Of a DNA stretch of 64,000 nt, positions 45,198 to 54,009 are shown one piece after another. Source of the stretch: Lachnospiraceae bacterium (lineage in GTDB: Bacteria; Bacillota; Clostridia; Lachnospirales; Lachnospiraceae). The number at the start of each line of letters is the position of its first letter. The stretch's first letter is position 1. The DNA lies in assembly GCA_017448245.1 (NCBI GenBank), contig JAFSLV010000017.1:1-64000 (forward strand), read 5' to 3'. Below the pieces are notes generated by a model. That model ran no database searches. It was not told the DNA's origin and was given only the letters and a program-made list of their open reading frames with translations. Position numbers and translations under genes: made by a program.

Positions 45198-48100
45198 ATG
45201 ATAACTGTGAAGAAACGTAGGGGATACAGAATCATCAGTATGTTGTTGTGTTGTTTCATGTTGTTCAACCTGTCATCGCTCACGGCGCATGCGGACCGGG
45301 AGGACGGTGCTGAGTGCGAGTATTGCGGTGAGTATTGTTGGGATGACTACCTTTGTGACGGAGGCGATCACTGCGCCTTAGGTAGTTGCGCTGAGGCTCA
45401 CCATTGTTTGGAGTGTTGCGCGTGCGAATCCGACGGTGATTTTTGCGAGGAATGCAATCTGTGCGAAGACTGCGCAAAGGAAAAAGGATACCACTGCGAG
45501 GATTGCGGAGAACACAAAGACGAAGACGAAATGTGCGACGGATGCGGAAAATGCTATGAGTGCGGCGGTGAATGCTCCGAGGGTACCGATCATCAATGCC
45601 TTGAGTGCCATTTGGAGCATGATCTGGCATGCCCGGATTGTGGAAAATGCTATGTAGAGGATGAGGATGGTGACAGGTGTGTCGAGTGCAAGAAATGTGC
45701 GGAATGCGAGAGTTATTGTGATACGTGTCTGATGTGCGATGACTGCGCAGCGGAATACGGCTTTCATTGTCCGGATTGCGATGAATGCCATATTGTGGAT
45801 GAAGATCTCTGTCCGATCTGCCACCGGTGCTTTGATTGCGGCGGTCATTGCAACGAGGACTGCGCGGATGTCTGTCTGCAGTGCCATGAGGACAACGGTG
45901 TGGCTTGTGGCTGTGGAAACTGTTTTATCCATGATGAGCACATCGAATGTGAAAAGTGCCATCGCTGTGAAGAATGCGGGGACGGACATTGCGACGACTG
46001 TAAAATGTGTGTCGACTGCGCCATAGATGAGGGGCTGCATTGCCCGGACTGCGGGGATTGTCTGGAGGACGCAAGCGCGTATTGCGGCACCTGCCTTCAT
46101 TGCGATGACTGCACGGATCAGATTTGCCCGGATTGCGGAGATACCTGCAGTGAATGCGGAACGGTGTGCCCGGACTGCGGTCTTTGCACGGATTGTGCGG
46201 ATCTGTGCGAAAGCTGCAACCATTGCGAAAACTGCGCCGACATCTGCCCGTTATGCAAAGACGCCTGCAGCAAATGCAGTGAAGTGTGCGGGAATGACAG
46301 CTGCCATACCTGCGAGGCATGTGCGGTGATCTGCGAAGACTGCGAAGAACACTGTGATCACTGTGACAGCGACTTCTGTGACGACTGCAATCTCTGTTCG
46401 GATTGCTGTGGTGGCGGACACGACGACACCTGCACGCATGAGCATCTTAACGACAAATTGTCTTCCGACAGAAAGGGGCACTGGGAAACCTGCAAGGACT
46501 GCGGTGCAAAGGTAAACAAAGAAGAACACGTTGAAAAGGAAAGCGTCATCAAGGAACCGGATTTGGAGAACAAAACAGAAGGCCTGGCGAAAGTCTCCTG
46601 CGAAACCTGCGGACATGATCTGGGCACGAAACCCATTCCGTGTGTGGAGATTCCAACGGACGGAAGCCCGTATATTATTTCGGAGCCGCAGGATTATACG
46701 ACAAAGGTGAGTGATGTACTATATGAAGGGGTTCCGCGTTATGCGACCTTCAAAGTAAAAGCAGGCGGAAATTATTTAAAATACCAATGGTACGAGATTT
46801 ATGAAAACGGAACGCCAAAAAAACTTGTGGATGAAAAGGGCGAATACTGGTTTGAAGAATCCGGAAAGTATGACATCAGCGGGGCAACAACAGATACGCT
46901 TACTATCATGGTATCTCCAAGCGGATGTGTCGATGACTACAAATACTATTGTGAGGTCAGTAACATTAGGGGAAAAGTAGTAACGCGTAAAGCAGAGCTG
47001 AACGCACTTCATGATTTTAGATACTACTGGGATAATGGTGACGGTACGCATACACTGTGTTGCACGGGAGACGGTTGTGATGCAACCAGAGGGAAAGCAA
47101 AAGCCCATACATTCGGTGAATGGAAAACCGTAAAGGTGCCGACCGGAACCGAAAAGGGGCTGAAGGAACAAAAATGCGAATTCTGTAACGCAAAAAACAA
47201 GGAAGAGATAGCAAATGACGGTTCACCGTATATCCTTACCGAACCACAGGATTATACGGGTAAAGTAAGCACGTCTCATATAGGCGGCGAGGATTATTGG
47301 GCAACGCTCAAAGTGGTTGCAGGCGGAGAGGACCTTCAGTACCAGTGGTATTATAATAACTTGGGAGAGTTGGGGGAGTTCAAGATTCTTGAAGAAGAGA
47401 TTTGTGAGGATGGTTTCGTCTATGCAAAGGGAACAAAGACTTCCGAATTGAAGTATTATGTTCTGACAGATGCCTGTCATTGCCCGTATGAGCTTAAGTG
47501 TGAGGTATCTAATACATACGGAAAGGTTGAGACACGAATCGTTCACATCAACGCAGAGCACGTGTTTGGAGAGTATCATGATAATGGAGACGGTACGCAC
47601 AGTCTGGAGTGTGTGGGTGAAAGCAGCTGTGAAGCAACGAAGGGAAAACCGCTGGCACACCGCTTTGATGAATGGAGTGTAAAAACACCTCCGACCGAAA
47701 CAAGTGAGGGCGTCAAGGAACACAGATGCATAGACTGCGGTGCGAAGGAAACCGCAAGTATCCCTAAGGGCAGTATTGTCTACATGGTCACGGCAGATAA
47801 GTCCTGGATAAAAGGAAGCGGAGAGGATTATGTGCTGACCGTCAAGCGCGCACCGGATGACAGCACCTGCTTTGCACACTTTAAATATGAAGACGGCGGT
47901 GTCGAAATCGACGGAAGGGCATTATACAAAAATTCGGAATTCCACGCGAAGTCAGGCAGCACCATCGTATACATAAAAGAAGCTGTTCTGGAAGAGTTAT
48001 CGGAAGGTGTACATACCATAAAGATTATGTTTGATGACGGTATGGTGACCGATAAACTGGAAGTGAAGTCCGGGAGTGGCGGCGGCACAAGCGGCGGCGG

Positions 48101-48716
48101 TACAAGCGGCGGCGGTACAACCGGCGGCGGAACGACAACCGGGGGCGGAACGACAACCGGCGGCGGAACGACAACCGGCGGCGGGACAACAACCGGCGGC
48201 GGAACGACAACCGGAGGCGGGACGACAACCGGCGGCGGGACGACAACCGGAGGCGGAAGCACAACCGGCGGCGGGACAACGACCGGAGGCGGGACGACCA
48301 CCGGAGGCGGAACGACTACGACCAATGGCGGAACAACCACCGGCACGACAGACCACTATGTCACGAATAACTATGCGTCCTATACGACGTATACCGCAAA
48401 TGACACGACAGGCACTTCCGGTACGACAGAAACCAACGGTACCGTTACATCCGGTGCAACGCAGACGAATGGCGGCGAGATGCTCGGTGCATCGCGCGGG
48501 GACGAGCCGACGGCACAGGTGCTTGGCGCAACACGCACGGCAGGAGCGACCGGAACAACCGCACCGTTAACCGGTGACAACAACCACGTATGGTTTTACG
48601 CGATCGCGATGCTGTTATCGCTGGCGGGTGCAGGTCTGGCATATTACAAAATAAACCTGGAGCGCGAACGCGACAAGCTGCGCAGAAGAGCGCGCAGAGG
48701 CAGGCGCAAGCACTGA
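45198..48716 (+). CDS. Secreted Cys-ladder surface protein with Ig-like domains and C-terminal anchor
   Basis: The ATG at 45198 (AAAGGAGAGG upstream) gives a clean signal peptide, residues 1-32 (LTAHA end). Residues about 38-413 hold roughly 93 Cys, nearly all in C-x2-C pairs set in acidic sequence, like a chain of zinc-knuckle or rubredoxin-like units. Next come two similar units: an Ig-like domain (YQWYE... YYCEVSN) followed by a HxF-x2-Y-x-DNGDGTHxLxC segment with CxxC. A (GGGTTT)n linker leads to VLGATR, APLTGDNN, a membrane helix and a Lys/Arg tail, close to an LPxTG sorting signal with Ala for Leu. Such a Cys content outside the cell suggests metal binding or disulfide cross-linking. 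Function is unknown. Confidence 0.85.
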   Translation: MITVKKRRGYRIISMLLCCFMLFNLSSLTAHADREDGAECEYCGEYCWDDYLCDGGDHCALGSCAEAHHCLECCACESDGDFCEECNLCEDCAKEKGYHCEDCGEHKDEDEMCDGCGKCYECGGECSEGTDHQCLECHLEHDLACPDCGKCYVEDEDGDRCVECKKCAECESYCDTCLMCDDCAAEYGFHCPDCDECHIVDEDLCPICHRCFDCGGHCNEDCADVCLQCHEDNGVACGCGNCFIHDEHIECEKCHRCEECGDGHCDDCKMCVDCAIDEGLHCPDCGDCLEDASAYCGTCLHCDDCTDQICPDCGDTCSECGTVCPDCGLCTDCADLCESCNHCENCADICPLCKDACSKCSEVCGNDSCHTCEACAVICEDCEEHCDHCDSDFCDDCNLCSDCCGGGHDDTCTHEHLNDKLSSDRKGHWETCKDCGAKVNKEEHVEKESVIKEPDLENKTEGLAKVSCETCGHDLGTKPIPCVEIPTDGSPYIISEPQDYTTKVSDVLYEGVPRYATFKVKAGGNYLKYQWYEIYENGTPKKLVDEKGEYWFEESGKYDISGATTDTLTIMVSPSGCVDDYKYYCEVSNIRGKVVTRKAELNALHDFRYYWDNGDGTHTLCCTGDGCDATRGKAKAHTFGEWKTVKVPTGTEKGLKEQKCEFCNAKNKEEIANDGSPYILTEPQDYTGKVSTSHIGGEDYWATLKVVAGGEDLQYQWYYNNLGELGEFKILEEEICEDGFVYAKGTKTSELKYYVLTDACHCPYELKCEVSNTYGKVETRIVHINAEHVFGEYHDNGDGTHSLECVGESSCEATKGKPLAHRFDEWSVKTPPTETSEGVKEHRCIDCGAKETASIPKGSIVYMVTADKSWIKGSGEDYVLTVKRAPDDSTCFAHFKYEDGGVEIDGRALYKNSEFHAKSGSTIVYIKEAVLEELSEGVHTIKIMFDDGMVTDKLEVKSGSGGGTSGGGTSGGGTTGGGTTTGGGTTTGGGTTTGGGTTTGGGTTTGGGTTTGGGTTTGGGSTTGGGTTTGGGTTTGGGTTTTNGGTTTGTTDHYVTNNYASYTTYTANDTTGTSGTTETNGTVTSGATQTNGGEMLGASRGDEPTAQVLGATRTAGATGTTAPLTGDNNHVWFYAIAMLLSLAGAGLAYYKINLERERDKLRRRARRGRRKH
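48123..48320 (+). repeat. Eleven tandem 18-bp units coding for GGGTTT
   Basis: In-frame units of the form GGCGGCGGAACGACAACC encode a flexible Gly/Thr stalk just before the wall-anchor region. One unit has Ser for Thr. In-frame slippage would change stalk length without breaking the protein. Confidence 0.9.
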
Positions 48717-48766
48717 TCAAAGCCCTATCTTACATACCATAATAATATCATTACCACAATCATGAA

Positions 48767-48800
48767 AGAGACTGTAAGAAACACCGCAGTCTCTTTTTCT
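48767..48800 (+). terminator. Rho-independent terminator of the Cys-ladder gene
   Basis: AAAGAGACTG (48767-48776) pairs perfectly with CAGTCTCTTT (48789-48798), continuing into T residues. Confidence 0.88.
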
Positions 48801-49126
48801 TATTCATTCCGTCCGATAATGCGAAAAGGCGTTTTTATAACAATGAGTCTTTTACTGTTGTTTGTTTGAAAGTTGACATTCAATACGAGACAAGCGCCCT
48901 GTCACAAAGAACAAACAAAATAACGGCAACAAATTATCGAAATAAAAAACCCTACTTTTGGGGGATGTGCCGGTTATTTATTTATAGTAGACTATGTTAA
49001 GAACGCGCTTGATGGATGGCAAGATATGAGATGCGTCAAACATCATCTGATGATCATGAGAGTCCGAAAACAGGGAAAACAAAAGGGAAAAGTGTCCACT
49101 TTTATGGGTACAGTTTACATTTTAAC
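48801..49126. other. AT-rich non-coding gap, possible IS-end remnant near its right end
   Basis: No ORF with a ribosome site is visible. Bases 49091-49126 (GTGTCCACTTTTATGGGTACAG followed by TTTACATTTTAAC) resemble the ends of IS21-type elements, but no transposase gene or second end is present, so this is only a resemblance. Confidence 0.3.
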
Positions 49127-49154
49127 TTGACAGACGCAATATGAGGACTACAAT
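49127..49154 (+). promoter_or_regulatory. Promoter of the zinc-ribbon cluster
   Basis: Perfect -35 TTGACA (49127-49132), 16 bases, TACAAT (49149-49154). It is the only strong promoter seen before the run of same-strand genes from 49339 onward. Confidence 0.7.
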
Positions 49155-49155
49155 G

Positions 49156-49196
49156 TTGACAGACAGACAGACAGACAGGGTAACGCTGTCTGTCAA
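49156..49196 (+). repeat. (GACA)n microsatellite within an 11-bp inverted repeat
   Basis: TTGACAGACAG (49156-49166) is the exact complement of CTGTCTGTCAA (49186-49196). The left arm continues as five GACA units, so the stem can pair in several registers. It would lie at the 5' end of the transcript. Confidence 0.75.
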
Positions 49197-49218
49197 TACG
49201 CATAACGCCAAACCGGAA

Positions 49219-49277
49219 CAAACAGATGCTTCGGGCGGGATCGTCATGGATTTCCCGCCGGATGCATTTGTTTTTTT
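49219..49277 (+). terminator. Terminator-like hairpin in the leader of the zinc-ribbon cluster
   Basis: AACAGATGC pairs imperfectly with GCATTTGTT around an inner perfect stem GGCGGGA/TCCCGCC, followed by seven T residues. It lies between the promoter and the first gene, as expected for an attenuator. Confidence 0.7.
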
Positions 49278-49338
49278 ATAACGAGAAGCGCAAGCTGCCC
49301 GAAGGAACAACAAAATCTGTTTTCATAGGAGGTGCAGA

Positions 49339-49980
49339 ATGATGGGATTATTCGGAAAAAAGAAAACGGAGCCATGTCCGGTATGCGGCAGGGAGATGGA
49401 CAGCGGGATTTTAAGCAACAGCAAGGCGGTTGCGGACGGTATCATTTGTCATGACTGTGAGCTGATGCTTAGAGGCAAGTTTGACGTCGAAACCATCGTG
49501 GAGTTTGGTTTCTTTGACATCAACGATGTAAAAGAAAAGCGCCATGATCCGCTCCGCTACATGACGGTTGGCCAGATCAAAAGCCTGATTGAGAAGCTCA
49601 GGGAAACACAGGCCAAGGCGGTTGCCGATTTTGGCGGGACGTATCGCTCGTTTTTGACGGCGGATGAAGTGTTTATGATTACTCCGAAGGCGACGGAGGT
49701 CGGCTTAAAGCGTGCAAAGGAGATGAAGAACAAGCTGGTGGTACGCGGGTTGGTTCAGTCCGGGTCATTTTGTAAGGGTGATGCTGCCGTGATTGTTCAT
49801 GACGGGAATGAAATACCGGTCACTGTGTTGGATGTCATCCCCTGTGAAGGCGTCGTGGATTTTAAAACAAGCCTGCAATCCAACATGCACAAAAAGGAAG
49901 CGGCCGCTGACACCAATGCGTGGCTGATTTTGGATGTTTCAAGCGGTGTGAAGGATGGCGACCTGATCGCCATCCGCTAA
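49339..49980 (+). CDS. MMGLFG zinc-ribbon protein with beta-barrel tail
   Basis: Cytoplasmic 213-residue protein of unknown role. Residues 12-45 form a treble-clef or zinc-ribbon-like site (CPVCGREM ... DGIICHDC) of the DUF4428 kind. A helical middle follows, and the last 70 residues (VVRGLVQSGSFCKGDAAVIVHDGNEIPVTVLDVI) look like a small beta-barrel of the translation-factor domain-2 or NfeD type. The start has AGGAGGTG 8 bases upstream. It heads the accessory cluster; the next gene is a shortened paralogue of its N-terminal half. Confidence 0.75.
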   Translation: MMGLFGKKKTEPCPVCGREMDSGILSNSKAVADGIICHDCELMLRGKFDVETIVEFGFFDINDVKEKRHDPLRYMTVGQIKSLIEKLRETQAKAVADFGGTYRSFLTADEVFMITPKATEVGLKRAKEMKNKLVVRGLVQSGSFCKGDAAVIVHDGNEIPVTVLDVIPCEGVVDFKTSLQSNMHKKEAAADTNAWLILDVSSGVKDGDLIAIR

Positions 49981-49990
49981 GAAAGGGGTC

Positions 49991-50257
49991 ATGATGGGAT
50001 TGTTTGGACCAAAAAAAGGAAAGAATTGTCCGGTTTGCGGCGGCGCGTACAAAGGCGGTTTTTTGGATGATTCCGTGAAGGTTGCAGACGGCATGATCTG
50101 CGGAGGATGTGCGGAGAAGCTTCGGGAAGAATTCCCCGTAAAGGATAGCGTGGTATACAGCGGCGGACGAAAAAGAGCCGTCGGAAACGATCCGCTTTCA
50201 GGCTTTACGGTAGCCTATATCATGGAACGGCTTGCAGATTCGGGAGGTACAAGATGA
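49991..50257 (+). CDS. Short MMGLFG zinc-ribbon paralogue
   Basis: 88 residues; the start MMGLFGPKKGKNCPVCG and the ADGMICGGC pair match the first third of the preceding protein, but the beta-barrel tail is missing. It could be a functional single-domain copy or a truncated duplicate. Its last codons overlap the ATG of the following lipoprotein gene by 4 bases, so translation is probably coupled. Confidence 0.7.
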   Translation: MMGLFGPKKGKNCPVCGGAYKGGFLDDSVKVADGMICGGCAEKLREEFPVKDSVVYSGGRKRAVGNDPLSGFTVAYIMERLADSGGTR

Positions 50258-51639
50258 AACGATTAAGAACGTTTTTTGTTACAATGATTTTTGCGATTGC
50301 AGCGTTTACACTTTCCGCCTGCGGCGGCAGTGCGGAGCCGGATGAAAACAGCGGCGTCTATGAGGCTGTCAGCGCAAAGGCGTTTGGTTTGGAGATGGCA
50401 ATAGACGAACTGTATGAAGGCGGGATGTCGATTGAATTAAAGGACGGCGGCAAGGCAGTCTTTACGCTGGAAGGCAAGGATTACAAAATGAAGTGGTCGC
50501 ATGACGGGAAAGACTTCCAGGCCAAGGGCGGCGGTGCGGAATTGGAGGGCACGGTGGAAGACGGCGCACTTCTGCTGACCAATCTGATGGGTTCCGGTGT
50601 CGATATCCGGTTGGAATGCAAGAGCCTGATGCGGAAGTCGTCAGGGAAAGGCGGAGATTCCGGCGGAGATCAAACAGACGCCGTGGAAGATGCCGGGCAG
50701 CCAATACACGGAAGATATGAGGCGATTGCCGTGAATCCCTCAGGAGAGGAAGACGAGATACCGATTCCCGAGGGAGACTACATGACCATCGGGGAAGATG
50801 ATACGATACAGATGTTTTTTGAAACGGATGACGGTATGCAGCAGAATGACTTCTCGACGGAGATCCGTGATGGAAAGGTCTATTTGAACGGCAATGTCAA
50901 TGTTGGCGAATTCCGTTCAGACGGAAGCGTCTTTCTAAATATCAATGATGAAATCAATTATATCTATGCGAAGGAAGGCTCCGCGCCCTGGAAGGAATGG
51001 CAGGCATATCTGGCAGAGAAATCCGGCGACACGGATGCGGGAGACGCAGGGCTCTTCGGTTATGACTTTGAGACGGCGCTGGAGTATGTCGGCGACTGGC
51101 ACGGGTTCTGCGTGATGCCGGAGGGAGCGTATTATCTCGGAGAGGATTTTTCCAACGTCAAAATCACGGCCTTTGCGCGCATGGTCATTGATGAGGAGGG
51201 CGAACCGCTGGTCTGGTTCCGTCATACGAACGATGACCAGATGAATTTTGAAGGATCGGTTGCCATATTCGATGAAGATGGGTGGATGGTCGCAGGCGGT
51301 ATTCTGGGAGAAACGGAATGGTACGCGGATGTTGATCCGCCGGATCCGGATACGGGTGTGATCAGATTCCGTGGCGAGACGCAGGACGGGAAAGAGCTGT
51401 TCACCATGTATCTGAAGCAATTCGGACAGTTATGGGAAACGGGCGATCTGCCGGTGGATCAGTTTGACAATGATCTCCTTCCTTTGTACAACCAGATTGT
51501 CATTTTGCCGGACGGTTGGACCATGAAGGAATTTCTGGCGGACTTTACACGTGATTTCCAGCCGCTGCACCAGGGCACGACCAGAGCGGTGCTGAACAAC
51601 GAGATCCCGGACAATGATCTTCTGTATCTGTATCAATAG
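50254..51639 (+). CDS. Lipoprotein of unknown function
   Basis: Exported and lipid-anchored: signal peptide MKRLRTFFVTMIFAIAAFTLSAC with the lipobox Cys at residue 23. Two repeated beta-rich units follow (GxYEAV-type strands near the start and again at HGRYEAIAVNP), then a lipocalin-like region (YVGDWHGFCVMPEGAYYL) and an acidic C-terminal part. A ribosome site GGGAGG precedes the ATG, which overlaps the upstream gene. I could not assign a ligand. Confidence 0.8.
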   Translation: MKRLRTFFVTMIFAIAAFTLSACGGSAEPDENSGVYEAVSAKAFGLEMAIDELYEGGMSIELKDGGKAVFTLEGKDYKMKWSHDGKDFQAKGGGAELEGTVEDGALLLTNLMGSGVDIRLECKSLMRKSSGKGGDSGGDQTDAVEDAGQPIHGRYEAIAVNPSGEEDEIPIPEGDYMTIGEDDTIQMFFETDDGMQQNDFSTEIRDGKVYLNGNVNVGEFRSDGSVFLNINDEINYIYAKEGSAPWKEWQAYLAEKSGDTDAGDAGLFGYDFETALEYVGDWHGFCVMPEGAYYLGEDFSNVKITAFARMVIDEEGEPLVWFRHTNDDQMNFEGSVAIFDEDGWMVAGGILGETEWYADVDPPDPDTGVIRFRGETQDGKELFTMYLKQFGQLWETGDLPVDQFDNDLLPLYNQIVILPDGWTMKEFLADFTRDFQPLHQGTTRAVLNNEIPDNDLLYLYQ

Positions 51640-51659
51640 AGAAGAGGTGCGTTATGACG

Positions 51660-51887
51660 AATGAAGCAGGTAAGAAAGGAGTCGGGATGACCGGATTGAT
51701 GAAAAGAAGGACTGGGCGGTGATTGTCTATCCCGACAGTCCGACCGGGTTCGCGTACATCTGGGACAACGCGCTGACGAGTAAATGACACAGGCGACAGT
51801 TATTCGTATTTCTGTAATGTCAATCTTCTGACGCTGACCGATGACGATTATGTTTTGGTTTACTATAAGAAACGGAGTAAGCAATGA
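51660..51887 (+). pseudogene. Decayed 3' fragment of a lipoprotein-like gene
   Basis: Two adjacent frames carry protein-like sequence without a start: DDRIDEKKDWAVIVYPDSP up to IWDNALTSK in one, then, shifted by one frame, NDTGDSYSYFCNVNLLTLT to YYKKRSKQ ending in TGA that overlaps the ATG of the next gene by 4 bases. The overlap is like that between intact genes of this cluster, so this is best read as a coupled gene whose 5' part was lost and which then took a frameshift. Confidence 0.5.
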
Positions 51888-53968
51888 TTTGTCCGAAGTG
51901 TCATTCGATAAACGCGGAGGGTATGCGGTTTTGCGGAAACTGCGGGACGGCGTTGTCGGTTGCGCCGCCGGTACAGCAGATGCCGCAGCAACCGCAGATG
52001 CAGGGTGCGCCGCAGGGGATGTACCGGCAGCCGCAGATGCAGGGCGCACAGCAGGTGTCGTACCAGCATGGACAGATGCAGGGGACCCCGCAGGGGGCGC
52101 ACCAGCAGCCTCAGACGCAGGGTGCGCCAAGTGGAGCGTTCGGGGGACGGTTCACGCCCGCCGGTAACACTTCGGGTGGATACGGAATGAATGGCAGCGG
52201 AAGCGGCTCCGGCGCTAAGAAAAGCTGCAATGGCTTAATCATCGGTTTGGTCGCAGGCGTGGCCACACTCGTTGTCGTAGTTGCCGTGCTTGCGGTTATG
52301 CTGCTACGCGGAAGTTCGCAGGGGACGAATGTTTCTAATGACGGAGGCAGCTACGGAACGCGCAATGCCAATACCGGAAAAACGAAACCGGAACAGACGG
52401 ACACATCGGATTCCGGTCAGTCAGCAACGGATGGGACAGGCGGTAACGGCAAAAGCCTGGCGGCGGATGCCACCTCAAAGGATGTGGCGACGTTTCTTGC
52501 CGGAGGAGAGTGGAGTTACCAGGAAAAGACACCGCCCGGACCGCCGGGACCGCGCTTCCGGTTTCATGAAGACGGTACGGTGGATTATTTTGCCCCGTCA
52601 TTCGAGTATGGGGAAAACGAGGAGCAGCCGGTTACCTGTACCGGGACATTTGATATCGGGTACAGCGATGCCGATGCAGATTTTCCGGATATGCTGACGC
52701 TCTCATTTGAAGACATTCCCGACACCGTCAAACCGCGCTATCCGGAAGTGGCAGGTGCGCATCCGGAAGCGGAGGGCGACTATCTGTTTTATCTTGGCTG
52801 CGGATCGCCGGAGAGCCCCGATTATCTGATGATTTATCCGGGGGGCAACGATAGCAATACCTTTATGAACGACGCGTTTTTTCGCATTGATTTTTCAGAA
52901 GACGGGATGCAGTCTGTTGCCGATCCCGAACACGATTACGGATTTGATGCACCCTGGCTGTATGCCCGGACAACTGACAGCAAAACCGAAACGGAATCAG
53001 AAACGGATCTGATCCTTGGCTCGTATTTTTACGCGTTTGTATGGACAACGGGGATGGACAGTGACGGCATGCTTCGCGTGAATCTTTCACACATGGAAGA
53101 AGAAGCGGTCAGTCAACCGTTCGAGGGCGCATCGAAGAATAACACCTATGTCACATATTCCTACGAGGGTGCGCCGCAGGTGCATACATACCGGATGCCG
53201 TATGAACTACTGCCGGAGAACATTGGATACGGTATTCACTATTCTGCCTCCATTGGTGCCCCGATGGTGATCCTGGCGGATGAAAACGGCGTGATTTCCA
53301 TGATGGACAATACCCATTTGGAATACATCAATCATCAGATCTGGATGTATCCGGGAATCGGTGCTGCAGGGGCTGCGGAAGAGATCTATGCACCGGTAAT
53401 CGAAGAGTACCGGAATGCTATATGGGAATATGACAATGATAAAACCTATCAGTATCTTTCAATGGGCATGGTCGAGGTTCTGAATTATTATGACAAAGAG
53501 GAAATCCAAAACGGAGCGGGATACATGATCGAGGATTTAAGCGGCGACGGTATCCCGGAGCTTCTGATCGGAGGAACGTTGGAAACGAATATATGGCCGG
53601 GGTCAGCGCTTCAGTTGTTTACCGTAAAGGATGGAGAACTTACAGAAGTTTTTCAGAGCCGGAGCCGCAGCAGTTATTCCTGGATGGGCGGAAACCGTTT
53701 TTATTACAGCGGATCAAGCGGCGCGTCAAACGTTTCGTTCGGCACGTTCCGGTTGAGCGAAGACGGAACGGAGACGAAATGGGACAGTTTCTATTTTTCG
53801 GCGCCTGCGGAAGACGGTGAGCCGATCTTTTATTTCAACACCACCGGGGAATGGGACATGGCATCGTCGGAGCGATTGGACATGGATTTTGAGGAAGTAT
53901 GGTATTTCACGGAGGTCTGGTCGCAGGAATTGGTGCAGCCGCCGTTGAAGCTGTTTGCAACCTGGTAA
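51884..53968 (+). CDS. Zinc-ribbon / Gln-rich linker / membrane helix / extracellular domain protein (copy 1)
   Basis: Single-pass membrane protein of 694 residues. Residues 1-24 form a zinc ribbon (ICPKCHSINAEGMRFCGNCG), then a linker of QPQMQGAPQG-type repeats, Gly/Ser-rich sequence and a membrane helix at about 117-140 (NGLIIGLVAGVATLVVVVAVLAVMLLRG cut short here). The rest should be outside: a Ser/Thr linker, a beta-rich unit starting EWSYQEKTPPG, and a C-terminal domain with GYMIEDLSGDGIPELLIGG, a calcium-loop-like motif shared with the gene at 61204. No enzyme motif is visible. A ribbon inside and a folded domain outside suggest sensing or scaffolding, which is inference. Confidence 0.8.
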   Translation: MICPKCHSINAEGMRFCGNCGTALSVAPPVQQMPQQPQMQGAPQGMYRQPQMQGAQQVSYQHGQMQGTPQGAHQQPQTQGAPSGAFGGRFTPAGNTSGGYGMNGSGSGSGAKKSCNGLIIGLVAGVATLVVVVAVLAVMLLRGSSQGTNVSNDGGSYGTRNANTGKTKPEQTDTSDSGQSATDGTGGNGKSLAADATSKDVATFLAGGEWSYQEKTPPGPPGPRFRFHEDGTVDYFAPSFEYGENEEQPVTCTGTFDIGYSDADADFPDMLTLSFEDIPDTVKPRYPEVAGAHPEAEGDYLFYLGCGSPESPDYLMIYPGGNDSNTFMNDAFFRIDFSEDGMQSVADPEHDYGFDAPWLYARTTDSKTETESETDLILGSYFYAFVWTTGMDSDGMLRVNLSHMEEEAVSQPFEGASKNNTYVTYSYEGAPQVHTYRMPYELLPENIGYGIHYSASIGAPMVILADENGVISMMDNTHLEYINHQIWMYPGIGAAGAAEEIYAPVIEEYRNAIWEYDNDKTYQYLSMGMVEVLNYYDKEEIQNGAGYMIEDLSGDGIPELLIGGTLETNIWPGSALQLFTVKDGELTEVFQSRSRSSYSWMGGNRFYYSGSSGASNVSFGTFRLSEDGTETKWDSFYFSAPAEDGEPIFYFNTTGEWDMASSERLDMDFEEVWYFTEVWSQELVQPPLKLFATW

Positions 53969-54009
53969 GCCGGATTGTTTTGGGTTGAGTACCGACAGGA
54001 GGAAGACGG

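Noticed and set aside
47828-48356. Minus-strand frames coding for Val/Pro-rich repeats
   Set aside because: They are the mirror of the GGGTTT-coding tandem repeat of the Cys-ladder gene.
49091-49126. Insertion sequence
   Set aside because: Only a terminal-repeat-like stretch is visible; no transposase frame or partner end could be found, so it is noted only as a resemblance.
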